A stretch of DNA of 17,835 bases from Lachnospiraceae bacterium UBA3638 (GCA_002373595.1 DFKT01000104.1:1-17835), one strand, 5' to 3'; shown: positions 1-7,287, counted from the stretch's first letter. The notes: generated from the sequence alone by a model not told the origin. Numbers and translations: made by a program.

Positions 1-1146
1 GGTTCAGGTAAGCATGACAACTGGTCACTTACTACTGACAACGGAGTCAATCTCCTCGATCCCGGCATCACACCCAATGAGAATGTTCAGTTCCTTCTTG
101 TGCTCGCATGCATACTGAAGGCTGTTGATACTCACGCAGATCTCCTTCGTCAGAGCGCTGCGGATGTAGGAAACGATCACAGACTCGGAGCTAACGAGGC
201 TCCCCCGGCTATCATTTCCGTATTCCTCGGTGAGCAGCTGGAGGATGTTGTTAAGCAGCTTATTGAGACCGGCATGGCAGATCACTCCATCCAGGGCGGT
301 AAGCTCGAGACCGGTGTATCTACATTAAATGATGTCGAGAAGGATGCGACCGACAGAAACCGTACATCACCTTTCGCCTTCACCGGCAATAAATTCGAAT
401 TCAGAAGTGTGGGTAGTGCTGACTCCATCGCTGACGCCAATACCACACTCAATACCATAGTTGCGGAGGCTTTCTGCGAGGCTGCTGATGAGCTTGAGAA
501 AGCTGACAACTTTGATATGGCGGTGCACGATCTCATCAAGAGATATCTCACCGAGCATCAGCGTATCATATTCAACGGCGACGGATACTCCGAGGAGTGG
601 GTAAAGGAAGCAGCCAGGAGAGGCCTTCCCAATATCCCTTCCATGGTCGAGGCTTCCAGTGCACTTACCACCGAGAAGGCTGTTAAGCTCTATGAGAAGT
701 TTGGTATATTCACCAAGTCGGAGCTCGAGTCGAGAGAGGAAGTTCTCTACGAGATATACTCCAAGACCATCAATATCGAAGCTCTCACGATGATAGATAT
801 GACAAGGAAGCTCTATATCCCCGCAGTCTCCAGATACACCGGACAGCTTGCGGATTCGGTCATCGCTGTTGCAGCGACCGGCATAGAACCCGTATGTCAA
901 AAACAGCTCCTTGCCCGGGTAAACGATCTGCTCGGAAAGACATCCGAAGCTCTTGCGAAGCTTGAGGAGACTCTTGCCAAGGTTCAGTCGATAAAGAACG
1001 ACCCCAAGGCGAGTGCATTTGCTTTCAGAAAAGAAGTGACCGTCTGCATGGAGGAGCTCAGAAAGCCGGTTGATGAGCTTGAAATGCTTGTGGATAAGGA
1101 CGTTTGGCCCGTACCCGGATACAGCGATCTCATCTTTGAAGTCTGA
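1..1146 (+). CDS. glnN: Glutamine synthetase type III, C-terminal part (5' end outside window)
   Basis: The reading frame is open from base 1 and ends at TGA 1144-1146, giving about 381 residues. It opens with GSGKHDNWSL, the ATP-binding motif typical of type III glutamine synthetases (NGSGKHxNWS), and ends with WPVPGYSDLIFEV, close to the usual family C-terminus. The family is about 700 residues long, so roughly the N-terminal half is missing only because the window starts inside the gene. The enzyme makes glutamine from glutamate, ammonia and ATP in the cytoplasm; type III enzymes are large, dodecameric and common in Bacteroidetes, cyanobacteria and Clostridia. The long alpha-helical C-terminal region is present and intact. 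No clear terminator follows; a separate tRNA promoter begins 36 bases after the stop. Family assignment is secure. Confidence 0.95.
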   Translation, partial: GSGKHDNWSLTTDNGVNLLDPGITPNENVQFLLVLACILKAVDTHADLLRQSAADVGNDHRLGANEAPPAIISVFLGEQLEDVVKQLIETGMADHSIQGGKLETGVSTLNDVEKDATDRNRTSPFAFTGNKFEFRSVGSADSIADANTTLNTIVAEAFCEAADELEKADNFDMAVHDLIKRYLTEHQRIIFNGDGYSEEWVKEAARRGLPNIPSMVEASSALTTEKAVKLYEKFGIFTKSELESREEVLYEIYSKTINIEALTMIDMTRKLYIPAVSRYTGQLADSVIAVAATGIEPVCQKQLLARVNDLLGKTSEALAKLEETLAKVQSIKNDPKASAFAFRKEVTVCMEELRKPVDELEMLVDKDVWPVPGYSDLIFEV

Positions 1147-1182
1147 CAACTTAGGTAATACTGCGCGGCGTGAAAATTTTGC

Positions 1183-1211
1183 TTGTAAATTGGAAATCTA
1201 TCTAGTATAAT
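1183..1211 (+). promoter_or_regulatory. Sigma-A promoter of tRNA-Gln
   Basis: TTGTAA (1183-1188) and a perfect TATAAT (1206-1211) are separated by exactly 17 bases. The predicted start, near 1218, lies about 12 bases before the mature tRNA 5' end. This is the clearest housekeeping promoter in the window and makes the tRNA independent of glnN. Confidence 0.85.
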
Positions 1212-1229
1212 GTTTCGCGTAGTGCAAAT

Positions 1230-1302
1230 AGGGCTATAGCCAAACGGTAAGGCAGCGGATTCTGATTCCGTCATTTTCTAGGTTCGAATCCTAGTAGCCC
1301 TG
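1230..1302 (+). tRNA. tRNA-Gln (anticodon CTG)
   Basis: A full cloverleaf can be drawn. The acceptor stem AGGGCTA pairs with TAGCCCT, with G73 as discriminator. The D stem is GCC/GGC. The anticodon stem GCGGA/TCCGT holds loop TTCTGAT, giving anticodon CTG at 1262-1264. The T arm is CTAGG-TTCGAAT-CCTAG. The sequence closely resembles bacterial tRNA-Gln, including A9, G10 and the G73 discriminator. The variable region reads as six bases (1272-1277), one more than usual. No CCA is encoded, so the end must be added enzymatically. It reads CAG codons. Confidence 0.95.
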
Positions 1303-1305
1303 ATC

Positions 1306-1345
1306 ATCCTTCGGCAGCGAAACAGCATACCGAAGGATTTTTTTT
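1306..1345 (+). terminator. Rho-independent terminator of tRNA-Gln
   Basis: A perfect 9-bp stem, ATCCTTCGG (1306-1314) with CCGAAGGAT (1330-1338), is followed by eight T residues (1338-1345). It begins four bases after the tRNA and closes a single-gene transcript. Confidence 0.9.
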
Positions 1346-1381
1346 AACGTAAATGTCGATCTGGTTTACGGAGGGAAAAGA

Positions 1382-2437
1382 ATGGATCTGAAACAGCATA
1401 AAAAGTATTTCTCATCTCTCGGTCTGAGATTCTTTATCGGAGGTATCGTCATCTACGCCGCACAGATAATTGCGGCTGTATTGGTGATGGTCTTTAACAG
1501 GAAGCTGGTGAATAACGGGAATGCACAGATACTCTTAAGCCTTATCCCCATGTATCTGATAGGTATCCCGGTCCTTGCTTTGCTGGTAACGAGAATGCCG
1601 GCGGAGCCTCCTCTCAAGAGAGACCTTAAACCGAGCGAGTTTATCTGTTCTTTCCTTATGGGATATTCTCTCATGATAGGAAGTAACCTGATAGTCACGG
1701 TCATCGGAACCATCATTGATAATCTGATACCCGGAGCCGATACGACGTCGACCGATATAGGCAGCCTCATAAGTGAGACGAGCCCTTGGCTGCTCTGCTT
1801 CTGTACCGTTATATGCGCACCTCTCATAGAGGAATTCGTATTCAGGAAACTGATCGTAGACAGAACCGCCAGACAGTACGGAGAAGGAACTGCGGTAGTG
1901 CTCAGCGGCCTTATGTTCGGACTCTTCCACGGCAATGCATCTCAGGGTACATATGCTACATTCCTGGGATTCATACTTGCATATCTCTATGCGAGAACAG
2001 GCAAGCTCAAGGTCACGATCGCGATCCACATGATCGTCAATTTCCTCGGATCGTTCGCTGCGCTCTTCCTGATGAAGATGCTTAATCTCGATGACAGCCA
2101 GATGGATGCACTGCTCTCCGGAGATACCACTCAGATCGCAAGTATCTTTATGGACAATCTGGGAGTGATGATATTCTATATTGCCTACATTGCGCTCATA
2201 TGCTGCATGGTAATAGCGGGCTTTGTCATCCTGATCGTATTCCTTGTTAAGAAGAAGTTCGTATTTGCAAAGGGAAGATACACGATCCCTAAGGGCAAGA
2301 GATTCTCTACCGTGATACTCAATGTGGGAATGATCCTCTTCTTCCTGTTCCATATCGGTGAGATACTCGTATCCATGTTCCAGAATATACTGGGAGATGT
2401 GATCAGCAATCTTGTAACGTCCCTGACCGGAGGCTGA
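1382..2437 (+). CDS. CPBP-family intramembrane metalloprotease (Abi/Rce1 type)
   Basis: This 351-residue polytopic membrane protein has about eight hydrophobic segments. The CPBP catalytic signature is complete: EExxxR at E150-E151-R155, FxxxH at F179-H183 and HxxxN at H216-N220, each inside or beside a membrane segment. The family comprises intramembrane glutamyl proteases related to eukaryotic Rce1; bacterial members have been linked to bacteriocin immunity and protein processing, but the substrate here is unknown. The ATG at 1382 follows GGAGGG at 1370-1375, a well-placed ribosome binding site. It starts a three-gene run with the thioesterase (3-base gap) and cvfB (no gap). No convincing promoter is visible between the tRNA terminator and the start. 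Family call is strong; role is not established. Confidence 0.9.
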   Translation: MDLKQHKKYFSSLGLRFFIGGIVIYAAQIIAAVLVMVFNRKLVNNGNAQILLSLIPMYLIGIPVLALLVTRMPAEPPLKRDLKPSEFICSFLMGYSLMIGSNLIVTVIGTIIDNLIPGADTTSTDIGSLISETSPWLLCFCTVICAPLIEEFVFRKLIVDRTARQYGEGTAVVLSGLMFGLFHGNASQGTYATFLGFILAYLYARTGKLKVTIAIHMIVNFLGSFAALFLMKMLNLDDSQMDALLSGDTTQIASIFMDNLGVMIFYIAYIALICCMVIAGFVILIVFLVKKKFVFAKGRYTIPKGKRFSTVILNVGMILFFLFHIGEILVSMFQNILGDVISNLVTSLTGG

Positions 2438-2440
2438 TAG

Positions 2441-3151
2441 ATGTATACCTATGAAAGAAGGATCGGCTTCAGCGAAGTAGACAGTAACAACCGGCTTACG
2501 ATACCTGCGATAGTGGATTTCTTCCAGGACTGCTCGACTCTTCAGTCGGAAGATCTCGGAGTAGGGTACTTTGTCATGAGAGAAAAGGATCTCATGTGGG
2601 TCATCAACAGCTGGAATATCTCTATCTCAGAGCGTCCCGGTATGTGTAAGAAAGTGACTGTGGGAACTGCGCCTTACTCGATGAGAGGATTCCTCGGACA
2701 GCGTAATTTCGCACTCTGGAATGAGTCCGGTGAGATGATAGTAAAGGCGGACTCTCTGTGGAGCCTCATAAATACCGAGACCGGCAGACCGGAGAAAGTC
2801 CCTGAGGATGTTATTGCAGCTTATACCTTTGAGGATAAGCTCGATATGGATTACTCCGGGAGAAAGATAAAACCCGAAGGAGATATGACTGAGGCAGACA
2901 GCTTTACCGTTCAGCCGTATCATCTGGACACCAATAAGCATGTCAACAACGGACAGCATATAAAGCTCGCCTACGCATTCCTGCCGGCGGGATTTGAAGC
3001 TGCATCACTCAGAGCAGAGTATAGGGCGCAGGCATTTCTCGGAAATGTCATAAAGCCTCAGATATATAAGAATGAGAGTGGATATATTGTAGCACTCTGC
3101 GATGAAGCGGGAGCTCCGTATTCGATATCGGAGTTTAAAGGAAAAGTATAA
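2441..3151 (+). CDS. Acyl-ACP thioesterase
   Basis: This 236-residue protein matches the bacterial acyl-ACP thioesterase family (tandem hotdog folds, related to plant FatA/FatB). The first half has the opening pattern (ERRIGFSEVDSNN) and LMWVINSWNI. The second hotdog carries LDTNKHVNN at residues 162-170, with D163, N165 and H167 as the expected active-site region. The enzyme releases free fatty acids from acyl carrier protein, ending or diverting fatty acid synthesis in the cytoplasm. Translation starts at ATG 2441 with GGAGG (2429-2433) inside the end of the upstream protease gene, only three bases after its stop, which suggests coupling. The downstream cvfB ATG follows its stop codon directly. 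Chain-length preference cannot be read from sequence. Confidence 0.92.
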   Translation: MYTYERRIGFSEVDSNNRLTIPAIVDFFQDCSTLQSEDLGVGYFVMREKDLMWVINSWNISISERPGMCKKVTVGTAPYSMRGFLGQRNFALWNESGEMIVKADSLWSLINTETGRPEKVPEDVIAAYTFEDKLDMDYSGRKIKPEGDMTEADSFTVQPYHLDTNKHVNNGQHIKLAYAFLPAGFEAASLRAEYRAQAFLGNVIKPQIYKNESGYIVALCDEAGAPYSISEFKGKV

Positions 3152-4003
3152 ATGCAGCTTGGAAAAACACAAAAGTTAAAGATAATAAAGTCAGTCGATT
3201 TCGGAATGTATCTCGCCGATACCGATGCGAAGTCCGATCCGGAGAAGGATAAGGTCCTGCTTCCGAAGAAGTATGTTCCCGCAGGAGCAAAGGTCGGAGA
3301 CGAGGTCGAAGTGTTCCTGTACAAGGATTCCGAGGACAGGCTTATCGCAGCGACTCTTAAGCCCGGTGTGGAAGTCGGAGGACTTGCAAAGCTTCGCGTT
3401 AAGGAAGTCGCCAGGATCGGTGCATTTCTCGATTGGGGAATGGAGAAAGATCTCCTTCTGCCATTCGCCGAGCAGACCAGGAAAGTAAAAGCGGGAGAGG
3501 AAGTACTCGTAACCGCATATATCGATAAGAGCGACAGATTGTGCGCCACGATGAACGTATACGAAGCGCTCGAGAACAGATCTCCCTATATCGCCAACAT
3601 GAAAGTAAAAGGGGTCGTATATCAGATAAGCGAGAGATTCGGTGCATTCGTTGCGGTCGATGAGAGATACAGTGCACTTATCCCTAAGAAGGAAATGTAC
3701 GGCCGTACGGAAATGCTGCGCGTGGGCGATGTCGTTGAAGCCAGGATCGGCAGAGTGCTTGAGGACGGCAGACTGGAGCTCTCCATCCGAGATAAAGCAT
3801 ACAATCAGAGAAACGATGACGCCGTTTTTATCCTTAATATGATGGATGAGAGAGGCGGACACCTTGGATTTAATGACAAGGCATCCCCGGAGGATATCTT
3901 GCGCGAGACCGGTATGAGCAAAGCACAGTTTAAGCGCGCCGTCGGCAAGCTCTTAAAGGACGGCGATATCGAGATCACAAAGGACGATATCCACAGAATA
4001 TGA
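3152..4003 (+). CDS. cvfB: CvfB/YitL-like S1 RNA-binding protein
   Basis: At 283 residues this has the length and layout of CvfB: S1-like domains at roughly residues 7-65, 70-130 and 145-212, the third being the most canonical (VKGVVYQISERFGAFVAV ... VGDVVEARI), then a winged-helix domain at about 222-283. In Staphylococcus, CvfB binds RNA and affects virulence gene expression; in other Firmicutes its role is little known. The ATG directly follows the thioesterase TAA with no gap, and AAAGGAAAAG just upstream serves as the ribosome binding site. It is the last gene of the CPBP-thioesterase-cvfB run. No U-tract terminator follows, so the transcript may continue through the next small gene to the terminator near 4392. 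Confidence 0.9.
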   Translation: MQLGKTQKLKIIKSVDFGMYLADTDAKSDPEKDKVLLPKKYVPAGAKVGDEVEVFLYKDSEDRLIAATLKPGVEVGGLAKLRVKEVARIGAFLDWGMEKDLLLPFAEQTRKVKAGEEVLVTAYIDKSDRLCATMNVYEALENRSPYIANMKVKGVVYQISERFGAFVAVDERYSALIPKKEMYGRTEMLRVGDVVEARIGRVLEDGRLELSIRDKAYNQRNDDAVFILNMMDERGGHLGFNDKASPEDILRETGMSKAQFKRAVGKLLKDGDIEITKDDIHRI

Positions 4004-4018
4004 CCTGCGGAAGGGGTT

Positions 4019-4044
4019 TGTCCACAAAATAACGATAGTGGACA
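4019..4044. promoter_or_regulatory. Perfect 7-bp dyad over the -35 region of the small YjfB gene
   Basis: TGTCCAC (4019-4025) and GTGGACA (4038-4044) form a perfect inverted repeat with a 12-base spacer. The right arm contains the putative -35 hexamer TGGACA. No T run follows, so it does not look like a terminator. Arm length, spacing and overlap with the promoter fit a repressor operator, but the regulator is unknown. Confidence 0.45.
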
Positions 4045-4067
4045 TTGGATAATCCTTCTGCTATCAT
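4039..4067 (+). promoter_or_regulatory. Putative sigma-A promoter of the YjfB-family gene
   Basis: TGGACA (4039-4044) and TATCAT (4062-4067) each match consensus at five of six bases and are 17 bases apart. The predicted start near 4074 leaves a leader of about 65 bases. A second pair, TTGGAT (4045-4050) and TATAAA (4067-4072) at 16 bases, overlaps it, so the exact start is uncertain. Confidence 0.5.
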
Positions 4068-4140
4068 ATAAATGTATCGATAACGGCGCAGGGAAGCGCC
4101 ATGAGTTGATCGCACAGTACGTGCGGAGAGGAAGGTGCAT

Positions 4141-4338
4141 ATGGATTTAGGTGTTTCATCCCTGTCTCCGGCACTCAATCTTGCAAATTCAGGCAGTACC
4201 GTAGCAACCAAGATGCTGGCTAAGGCTATGGATCAGAACGAGTTACTCGGACAGGGTATGGTTGCTATGCTGGATTCCGCAGCGATGGAGCGCAGCGTTA
4301 ATCCCTCGGTAGGATCGAAATTCGATCTGTCGGTATAA
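4141..4338 (+). CDS. YjfB-family small protein (putative motility-associated)
   Basis: This 65-residue protein starts MDLGVSSLSP and ends NPSVGSKFDLSV, with an alanine-, leucine- and methionine-rich amphipathic helix between (VATKMLAKAMDQNELLGQ). This is the pattern of the YjfB putative motility family: MDI-like start, helix with KxxD/E, then P.lG..iDl.v at the C-terminus. The start is ATG 4141, five bases after GAGGAAGG (4128-4135), rather than GTG 4135, which overlaps that site. No signal peptide or membrane segment is present. It stands alone between a promoter and a strong terminator, and no flagellar gene is visible nearby. Family members are known mainly from flagellated Firmicutes; molecular function is unknown. 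Confidence 0.7.
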   Translation: MDLGVSSLSPALNLANSGSTVATKMLAKAMDQNELLGQGMVAMLDSAAMERSVNPSVGSKFDLSV

Positions 4339-4358
4339 CTTCAGGATTGAATGAAACG

Positions 4359-4392
4359 AAAATAAGACCGCCTATGAGGGCGGTCTTATTTT
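4359..4392 (+). terminator. Rho-independent terminator after the YjfB gene
   Basis: AAAATAAGACCGCC (4359-4372) pairs perfectly with GGCGGTCTTATTTT (4379-4392) across a six-base loop. The A tract upstream and T tract downstream are part of the stem, so it could also work, more weakly, on the minus strand. It isolates the cell-envelope operon downstream from the genes before it. Confidence 0.9.
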
Positions 4393-4419
4393 GTGCAAAA
4401 AGTCCATAAACCAATGTAT

Positions 4420-4456
4420 AAAATAACTAAAAAATAATTGATTTTTTGGTTATTTT
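4420..4456. promoter_or_regulatory. Long AT-rich palindrome upstream of the PucR-type regulator
   Basis: AAAATAACTAAAAAAT (4420-4435) pairs with ATTTTTTGGTTATTTT (4441-4456), 15 Watson-Crick pairs plus one T-G, around a 5-base centre AATTG. The putative -35 hexamer TTGATT (4438-4443) lies at the centre, so a protein bound here would cover the promoter. No GC-rich stem or terminal T run makes it a normal terminator. Autoregulation by the adjacent PucR-type protein is a guess. Confidence 0.5.
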
Positions 4457-4467
4457 TATGTTAAACT
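4438..4467 (+). promoter_or_regulatory. Putative promoter of the PucR-ftsEX operon
   Basis: TTGATT (4438-4443) lies 18 bases before TAAACT (4462-4467), which is preceded by an extended -10 TG (4459-4460). The match is moderate. The predicted start near 4474 gives a leader of about 45 bases ending in a GGGGG ribosome binding site at 4508-4512. No other promoter or terminator is obvious before 9816, so this is the best candidate for the whole five-gene run. Confidence 0.45.
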
Positions 4468-4518
4468 AGTGTTCGGGGTTTTGCCAATACATATATCTAG
4501 TTTTTTTGGGGGAATATT

Positions 4519-5601
4519 ATGGTCTCAAACCAGATCTTGCAAACCACTCTGGAAGGGCTTAAGTCCATAGCCAGAGTTGAATTCGGAGTTCTCGATCCTG
4601 AAGGACGCGAAGTAGCCGCTACGGACAGCTTCGCCGACTGCGTACAGGAAGCGCTGCAGTTTGCAGGCTCTGCGGCAGATTCGCAGGAGATAAAGGGACA
4701 TCAGTATTTCAAGATATTCGATGAGACACAGCTGGAGTACATACTCGTGGCTGCCGGATCGGGTGAGGATATCCATACCGTCGGCAAGCTTGCGGCTTTC
4801 CAGATACAGGGTCTTCTCGTCGCGTACAAAGAGCGTTTCGATAAGGACAACTTTATCAAGAATCTTTTGCTCGACAATCTTCTTCTCGTGGATATCTACG
4901 GCAGATCCAAAAAGCTTCATATAAAGAGCGATTCTCCCAGAGTGGTCATGGTTGTGCAGACGGGATCGCGTGACGGAAATCTTCTTGATGCAGCGAGGGG
5001 ATATTTCGGCACGGGCAACAAGGACTTCCTCACTTCGGTAGATGAAAATGACGTTGTTGTCATAAAGGAGATCTCATCCATAGATGCAATATCCGAAGCT
5101 CAGGCTGCGGCAGAAGGACTTGCCGCACATCTCCATAAGGAGGGGCAGGAGGACTTCAGGATCGCATACGGTACCGCAGTACAGGAGATCAAGGATGTAT
5201 CGAGATCCTACAAGGAAGCAAAGATGGCTGCGGATGTTGGCAAGATCTTTTTCGATGACAAGGAGACCATCTGCTACAGCGAGCTGGGTATAGGAAGACT
5301 TATTTATCAGCTGCCCATTCCCCTGTGCAAGATGTTCATAAAGGAGATATTCGGCGGAAACGGTGTCGAGGACTTCGATGATGAGACTCTTCCGACCGTC
5401 AACAAATTCTTCGAGAACAGTTTAAATGTTTCCGAGACATCGAGACAGCTCTTCATACACAGGAACACGCTTGTCTACAGGCTCGATAAGCTCGAGAAGA
5501 TGACAGGACTCGACCTCAGGGTGTTCGAGGATGCTATCACATTCAAGATCGCACTTATGGTCGTTAAGTATATGAACTATATGGAAAAGCACGAGTATTG
5601 A
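4519..5601 (+). CDS. PucR/CdaR-type transcriptional regulator
   Basis: This 360-residue protein ends with the PucR-type helix-turn-helix. Residues 303-321 hold NVSETSRQLFIHRNTLVYRL, with the diagnostic HRNT at 314-317, followed by the TGLDLRVFED turn and a last helix. Residues about 110-260 look like the divergent GGDEF-like middle domain of CdaR relatives, and residues 1-100 form an unassigned N-terminal sensor-like region. Family members control uptake and use of small metabolites such as sugar diacids or purines, but here the gene sits 25 bases upstream of ftsE in the same direction. That suggests it controls, or is expressed with, the cell-division block. The ATG at 4519 follows GGGGG by six bases. 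Ligand unknown. Confidence 0.85.
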   Translation: MVSNQILQTTLEGLKSIARVEFGVLDPEGREVAATDSFADCVQEALQFAGSAADSQEIKGHQYFKIFDETQLEYILVAAGSGEDIHTVGKLAAFQIQGLLVAYKERFDKDNFIKNLLLDNLLLVDIYGRSKKLHIKSDSPRVVMVVQTGSRDGNLLDAARGYFGTGNKDFLTSVDENDVVVIKEISSIDAISEAQAAAEGLAAHLHKEGQEDFRIAYGTAVQEIKDVSRSYKEAKMAADVGKIFFDDKETICYSELGIGRLIYQLPIPLCKMFIKEIFGGNGVEDFDDETLPTVNKFFENSLNVSETSRQLFIHRNTLVYRLDKLEKMTGLDLRVFEDAITFKIALMVVKYMNYMEKHEY

Positions 5602-5626
5602 TCGTAAAGATACAGAGGTAAATTAA

Positions 5627-6373
5627 ATGCTCAGTAGGGAAGAAAAAAGAAGACGCAGAGAGCAGTTTGTCGAAGAGAACGGAGTTATACATCTCGAGAA
5701 TGTAAGTATGAAATTCCCCGAGAAGGGAGCTCCCGCACTTGACGGCATCAGTCTCAGCATTAACAAAGGAGAGTTTGTTTTCATAGTCGGAGATACCGGA
5801 TCCGGTAAATCCACTCTGATCAAGCTCCTCTTGAGAGAACTCAAGCCCACCGGCGGAACAGTCTATGTAATGGGCCAGAACACGCTCAAGATCAGACGCC
5901 ACCAGATACCGAAGTTCAGGAGAAATATCGGAGTCGTATTCCAGGACTTCAGACTCCTTAAGGACAGAAATGTATATGAGAATGTTGCTTTCGCACAGAG
6001 GATCATAGAAGTTCCTGCGAGAGAGATGAGACGCAATGTTCCCAACATCCTTGCAATGGTAGGACTGGCAGGCAAGTATCGCGCCAATGTCAGGAAGCTT
6101 TCCGGAGGAGAGCAGCAGAGAGTCGCACTTGCCAGAGCACTCGTAAACCAGCCTTCCATACTGCTGGCCGACGAGCCTACGGGTAACCTCGATCCTACGA
6201 CAACATGGGAGATCATGAACCTGCTCGAGGAGATCAACGAGAAGGGAACGACCGTAGTAGTCGTCACTCATAACCCTGATATAGTCAACGAGATGAAGAA
6301 GAGAGTTATCGCGATGAAGAAGGGTATCATCATCAGCGACGAAGAAGAGGGAATGTACATCAATGAAGATTAG
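5627..6373 (+). CDS. ftsE: Cell division ATP-binding protein FtsE
   Basis: This 248-residue ABC ATPase has every core motif: Walker A GDTGSGKST (55-63), Q-loop with the FtsE-typical VVFQDFRLL (Q106), signature LSGGEQQR (158-165), Walker B ILLADEPTGNLD (D182, E183) and switch H215. FtsE drives the FtsX membrane partner and, through it, peptidoglycan hydrolases at the division site or side wall. About 19 charged residues (MLSREEKRRRREQF...) precede the usual FtsE start, making it longer than the common length of about 225-230. The ATG at 5627 follows AGAGGT (5615-5620), and the extension has no competing internal ATG at the usual start. The 3' end overlaps ftsX by 11 bases. Identification is secure. 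Confidence 0.96.
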   Translation: MLSREEKRRRREQFVEENGVIHLENVSMKFPEKGAPALDGISLSINKGEFVFIVGDTGSGKSTLIKLLLRELKPTGGTVYVMGQNTLKIRRHQIPKFRRNIGVVFQDFRLLKDRNVYENVAFAQRIIEVPAREMRRNVPNILAMVGLAGKYRANVRKLSGGEQQRVALARALVNQPSILLADEPTGNLDPTTTWEIMNLLEEINEKGTTVVVVTHNPDIVNEMKKRVIAMKKGIIISDEEEGMYINED

Positions 6374-7262
6374 AACATTTTTCTATACGCTCTGGCAGGG
6401 CGTACGTAATCTATTCAGGAACGGATGGTACTCGCTTGCGTCGATCGCGACCATTGGAGCGTGCCTGTTCCTCTTTTGTCTTTTCTATTCGGTAGTCGCC
6501 AATGTACAGCATATGCTGCTCAAAGTTGAGGAGGGTGTATCGCTTACCGTATTCTACACTCCCGAGACCACCGAGGAGAGGATTAAAGAGATTGAGAATG
6601 ATATAAATGCAAGAGTTGAAGTTTCCAAAGTCGTCTACCACTCGGATGATGACATCTGGGCAGAGTTTGGTCCCGAGTACTGCGGAGAGGATTATCAGGA
6701 ATACTTCCCGGAGAACCCTCTTGCCGGAGAGCACAACCATGATGTTTATCTGAGCGATATCTCAATGCAGGGAACTCTCGTATCATGGCTTGAGTCACTT
6801 CCTGAGGTAAGACTCGTAAGATATGATTCGATCACTGCCAATACTCTCACAGGTGTGAACAACATCCTCGCATATATCTCTATCGCGATCATCACGATAC
6901 TCCTTGCGGTAAGTATATTCCTTATCAGCAATACCGTGCGCGTGGGTATATCGGTGAGATCGGAAGAGATACATATAATGAAATACATCGGAGCAACGGA
7001 CTTCTTTGTAAGAGCGCCCTTCGTCCTCGAAGGTATGCTCATCGGACTCCTCGGAGCCTGTCTGCCGCTCTGCATCGTATACGAACTGTATGATTATGTT
7101 ATGAGACAGATGGCAACGAGGTTCTCGGCGCTTGAGGGTCTCCTGGATTTCGTTCCCCTCGAGCAGGTATTCTCGTTCCTGCTTCCGATATGTCTTGCAG
7201 TCGGTGTGGGAATAGGATTCCTCGGTAGTGTAATGACAGTACGCAAACATCTCAAAGTGTGA
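6363..7262 (+). CDS. ftsX: Cell division ABC transporter permease-like protein FtsX
   Basis: This 299-residue protein has the FtsX layout: a short basic cytoplasmic N-terminus, TM1 at about 22-46, an extracellular domain of about 120 residues, and three more membrane segments near 166-190, 218-242 and 268-292. The cytoplasmic loop before TM3 carries the conserved IMKYIGATDFFVRAPFVLEG. FtsX does not transport a solute; it passes ATP-driven motion from FtsE to an extracellular hydrolase or activator that docks on its outer domain. Its ATG lies inside ftsE (11-base overlap), indicating translational coupling of the two subunits. The gene downstream encodes the likely partner, a secreted coiled-coil M23 protein. 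Confidence 0.95.
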   Translation: MKIRTFFYTLWQGVRNLFRNGWYSLASIATIGACLFLFCLFYSVVANVQHMLLKVEEGVSLTVFYTPETTEERIKEIENDINARVEVSKVVYHSDDDIWAEFGPEYCGEDYQEYFPENPLAGEHNHDVYLSDISMQGTLVSWLESLPEVRLVRYDSITANTLTGVNNILAYISIAIITILLAVSIFLISNTVRVGISVRSEEIHIMKYIGATDFFVRAPFVLEGMLIGLLGACLPLCIVYELYDYVMRQMATRFSALEGLLDFVPLEQVFSFLLPICLAVGVGIGFLGSVMTVRKHLKV

Positions 7263-7287
7263 CAGTTTTATCTGTGGTGGTTTTCTT

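Noticed and set aside
367..1149. Long open frame of 260 codons on the minus strand opposite glnN
   Set aside because: It lies fully inside the conserved glutamine synthetase frame and has no recognisable domain or ribosome binding site; it is a shadow of biased codon use.
1348..1370. CGTAAA-N11-TTTACG inverted repeat just before the CPBP protease ribosome binding site
   Set aside because: Six-base arms in a short AT-rich gap are likely by chance, and no promoter nearby supports an operator.
1535..2353. Open frame of 272 codons on the minus strand opposite the CPBP protease
   Set aside because: Composition is charged and Tyr/His-rich without domain features, and the plus-strand frame has all CPBP motifs.
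4076..4083. Sigma-D -10-like ATCGATAA before the YjfB gene
   Set aside because: No TAAA box lies at the right distance upstream; a sigma-A pair with 17-base spacing fits better.
4462..4490. Sigma-D (flagellar) promoter TAAA ... GCCAATAC upstream of the PucR-type gene
   Set aside because: The spacer is 17 instead of about 15 bases and the -10 has two mismatches; an extended sigma-A -10 explains the same bases.
4463..4503. AAACTAG ... CTAGTTT plus T run before the PucR-type gene, read as an attenuator or riboswitch terminator
   Set aside because: The left arm overlaps the putative -10, so it would not be in the transcript, the stem is only seven AT-rich pairs, and the loop is 27 bases.
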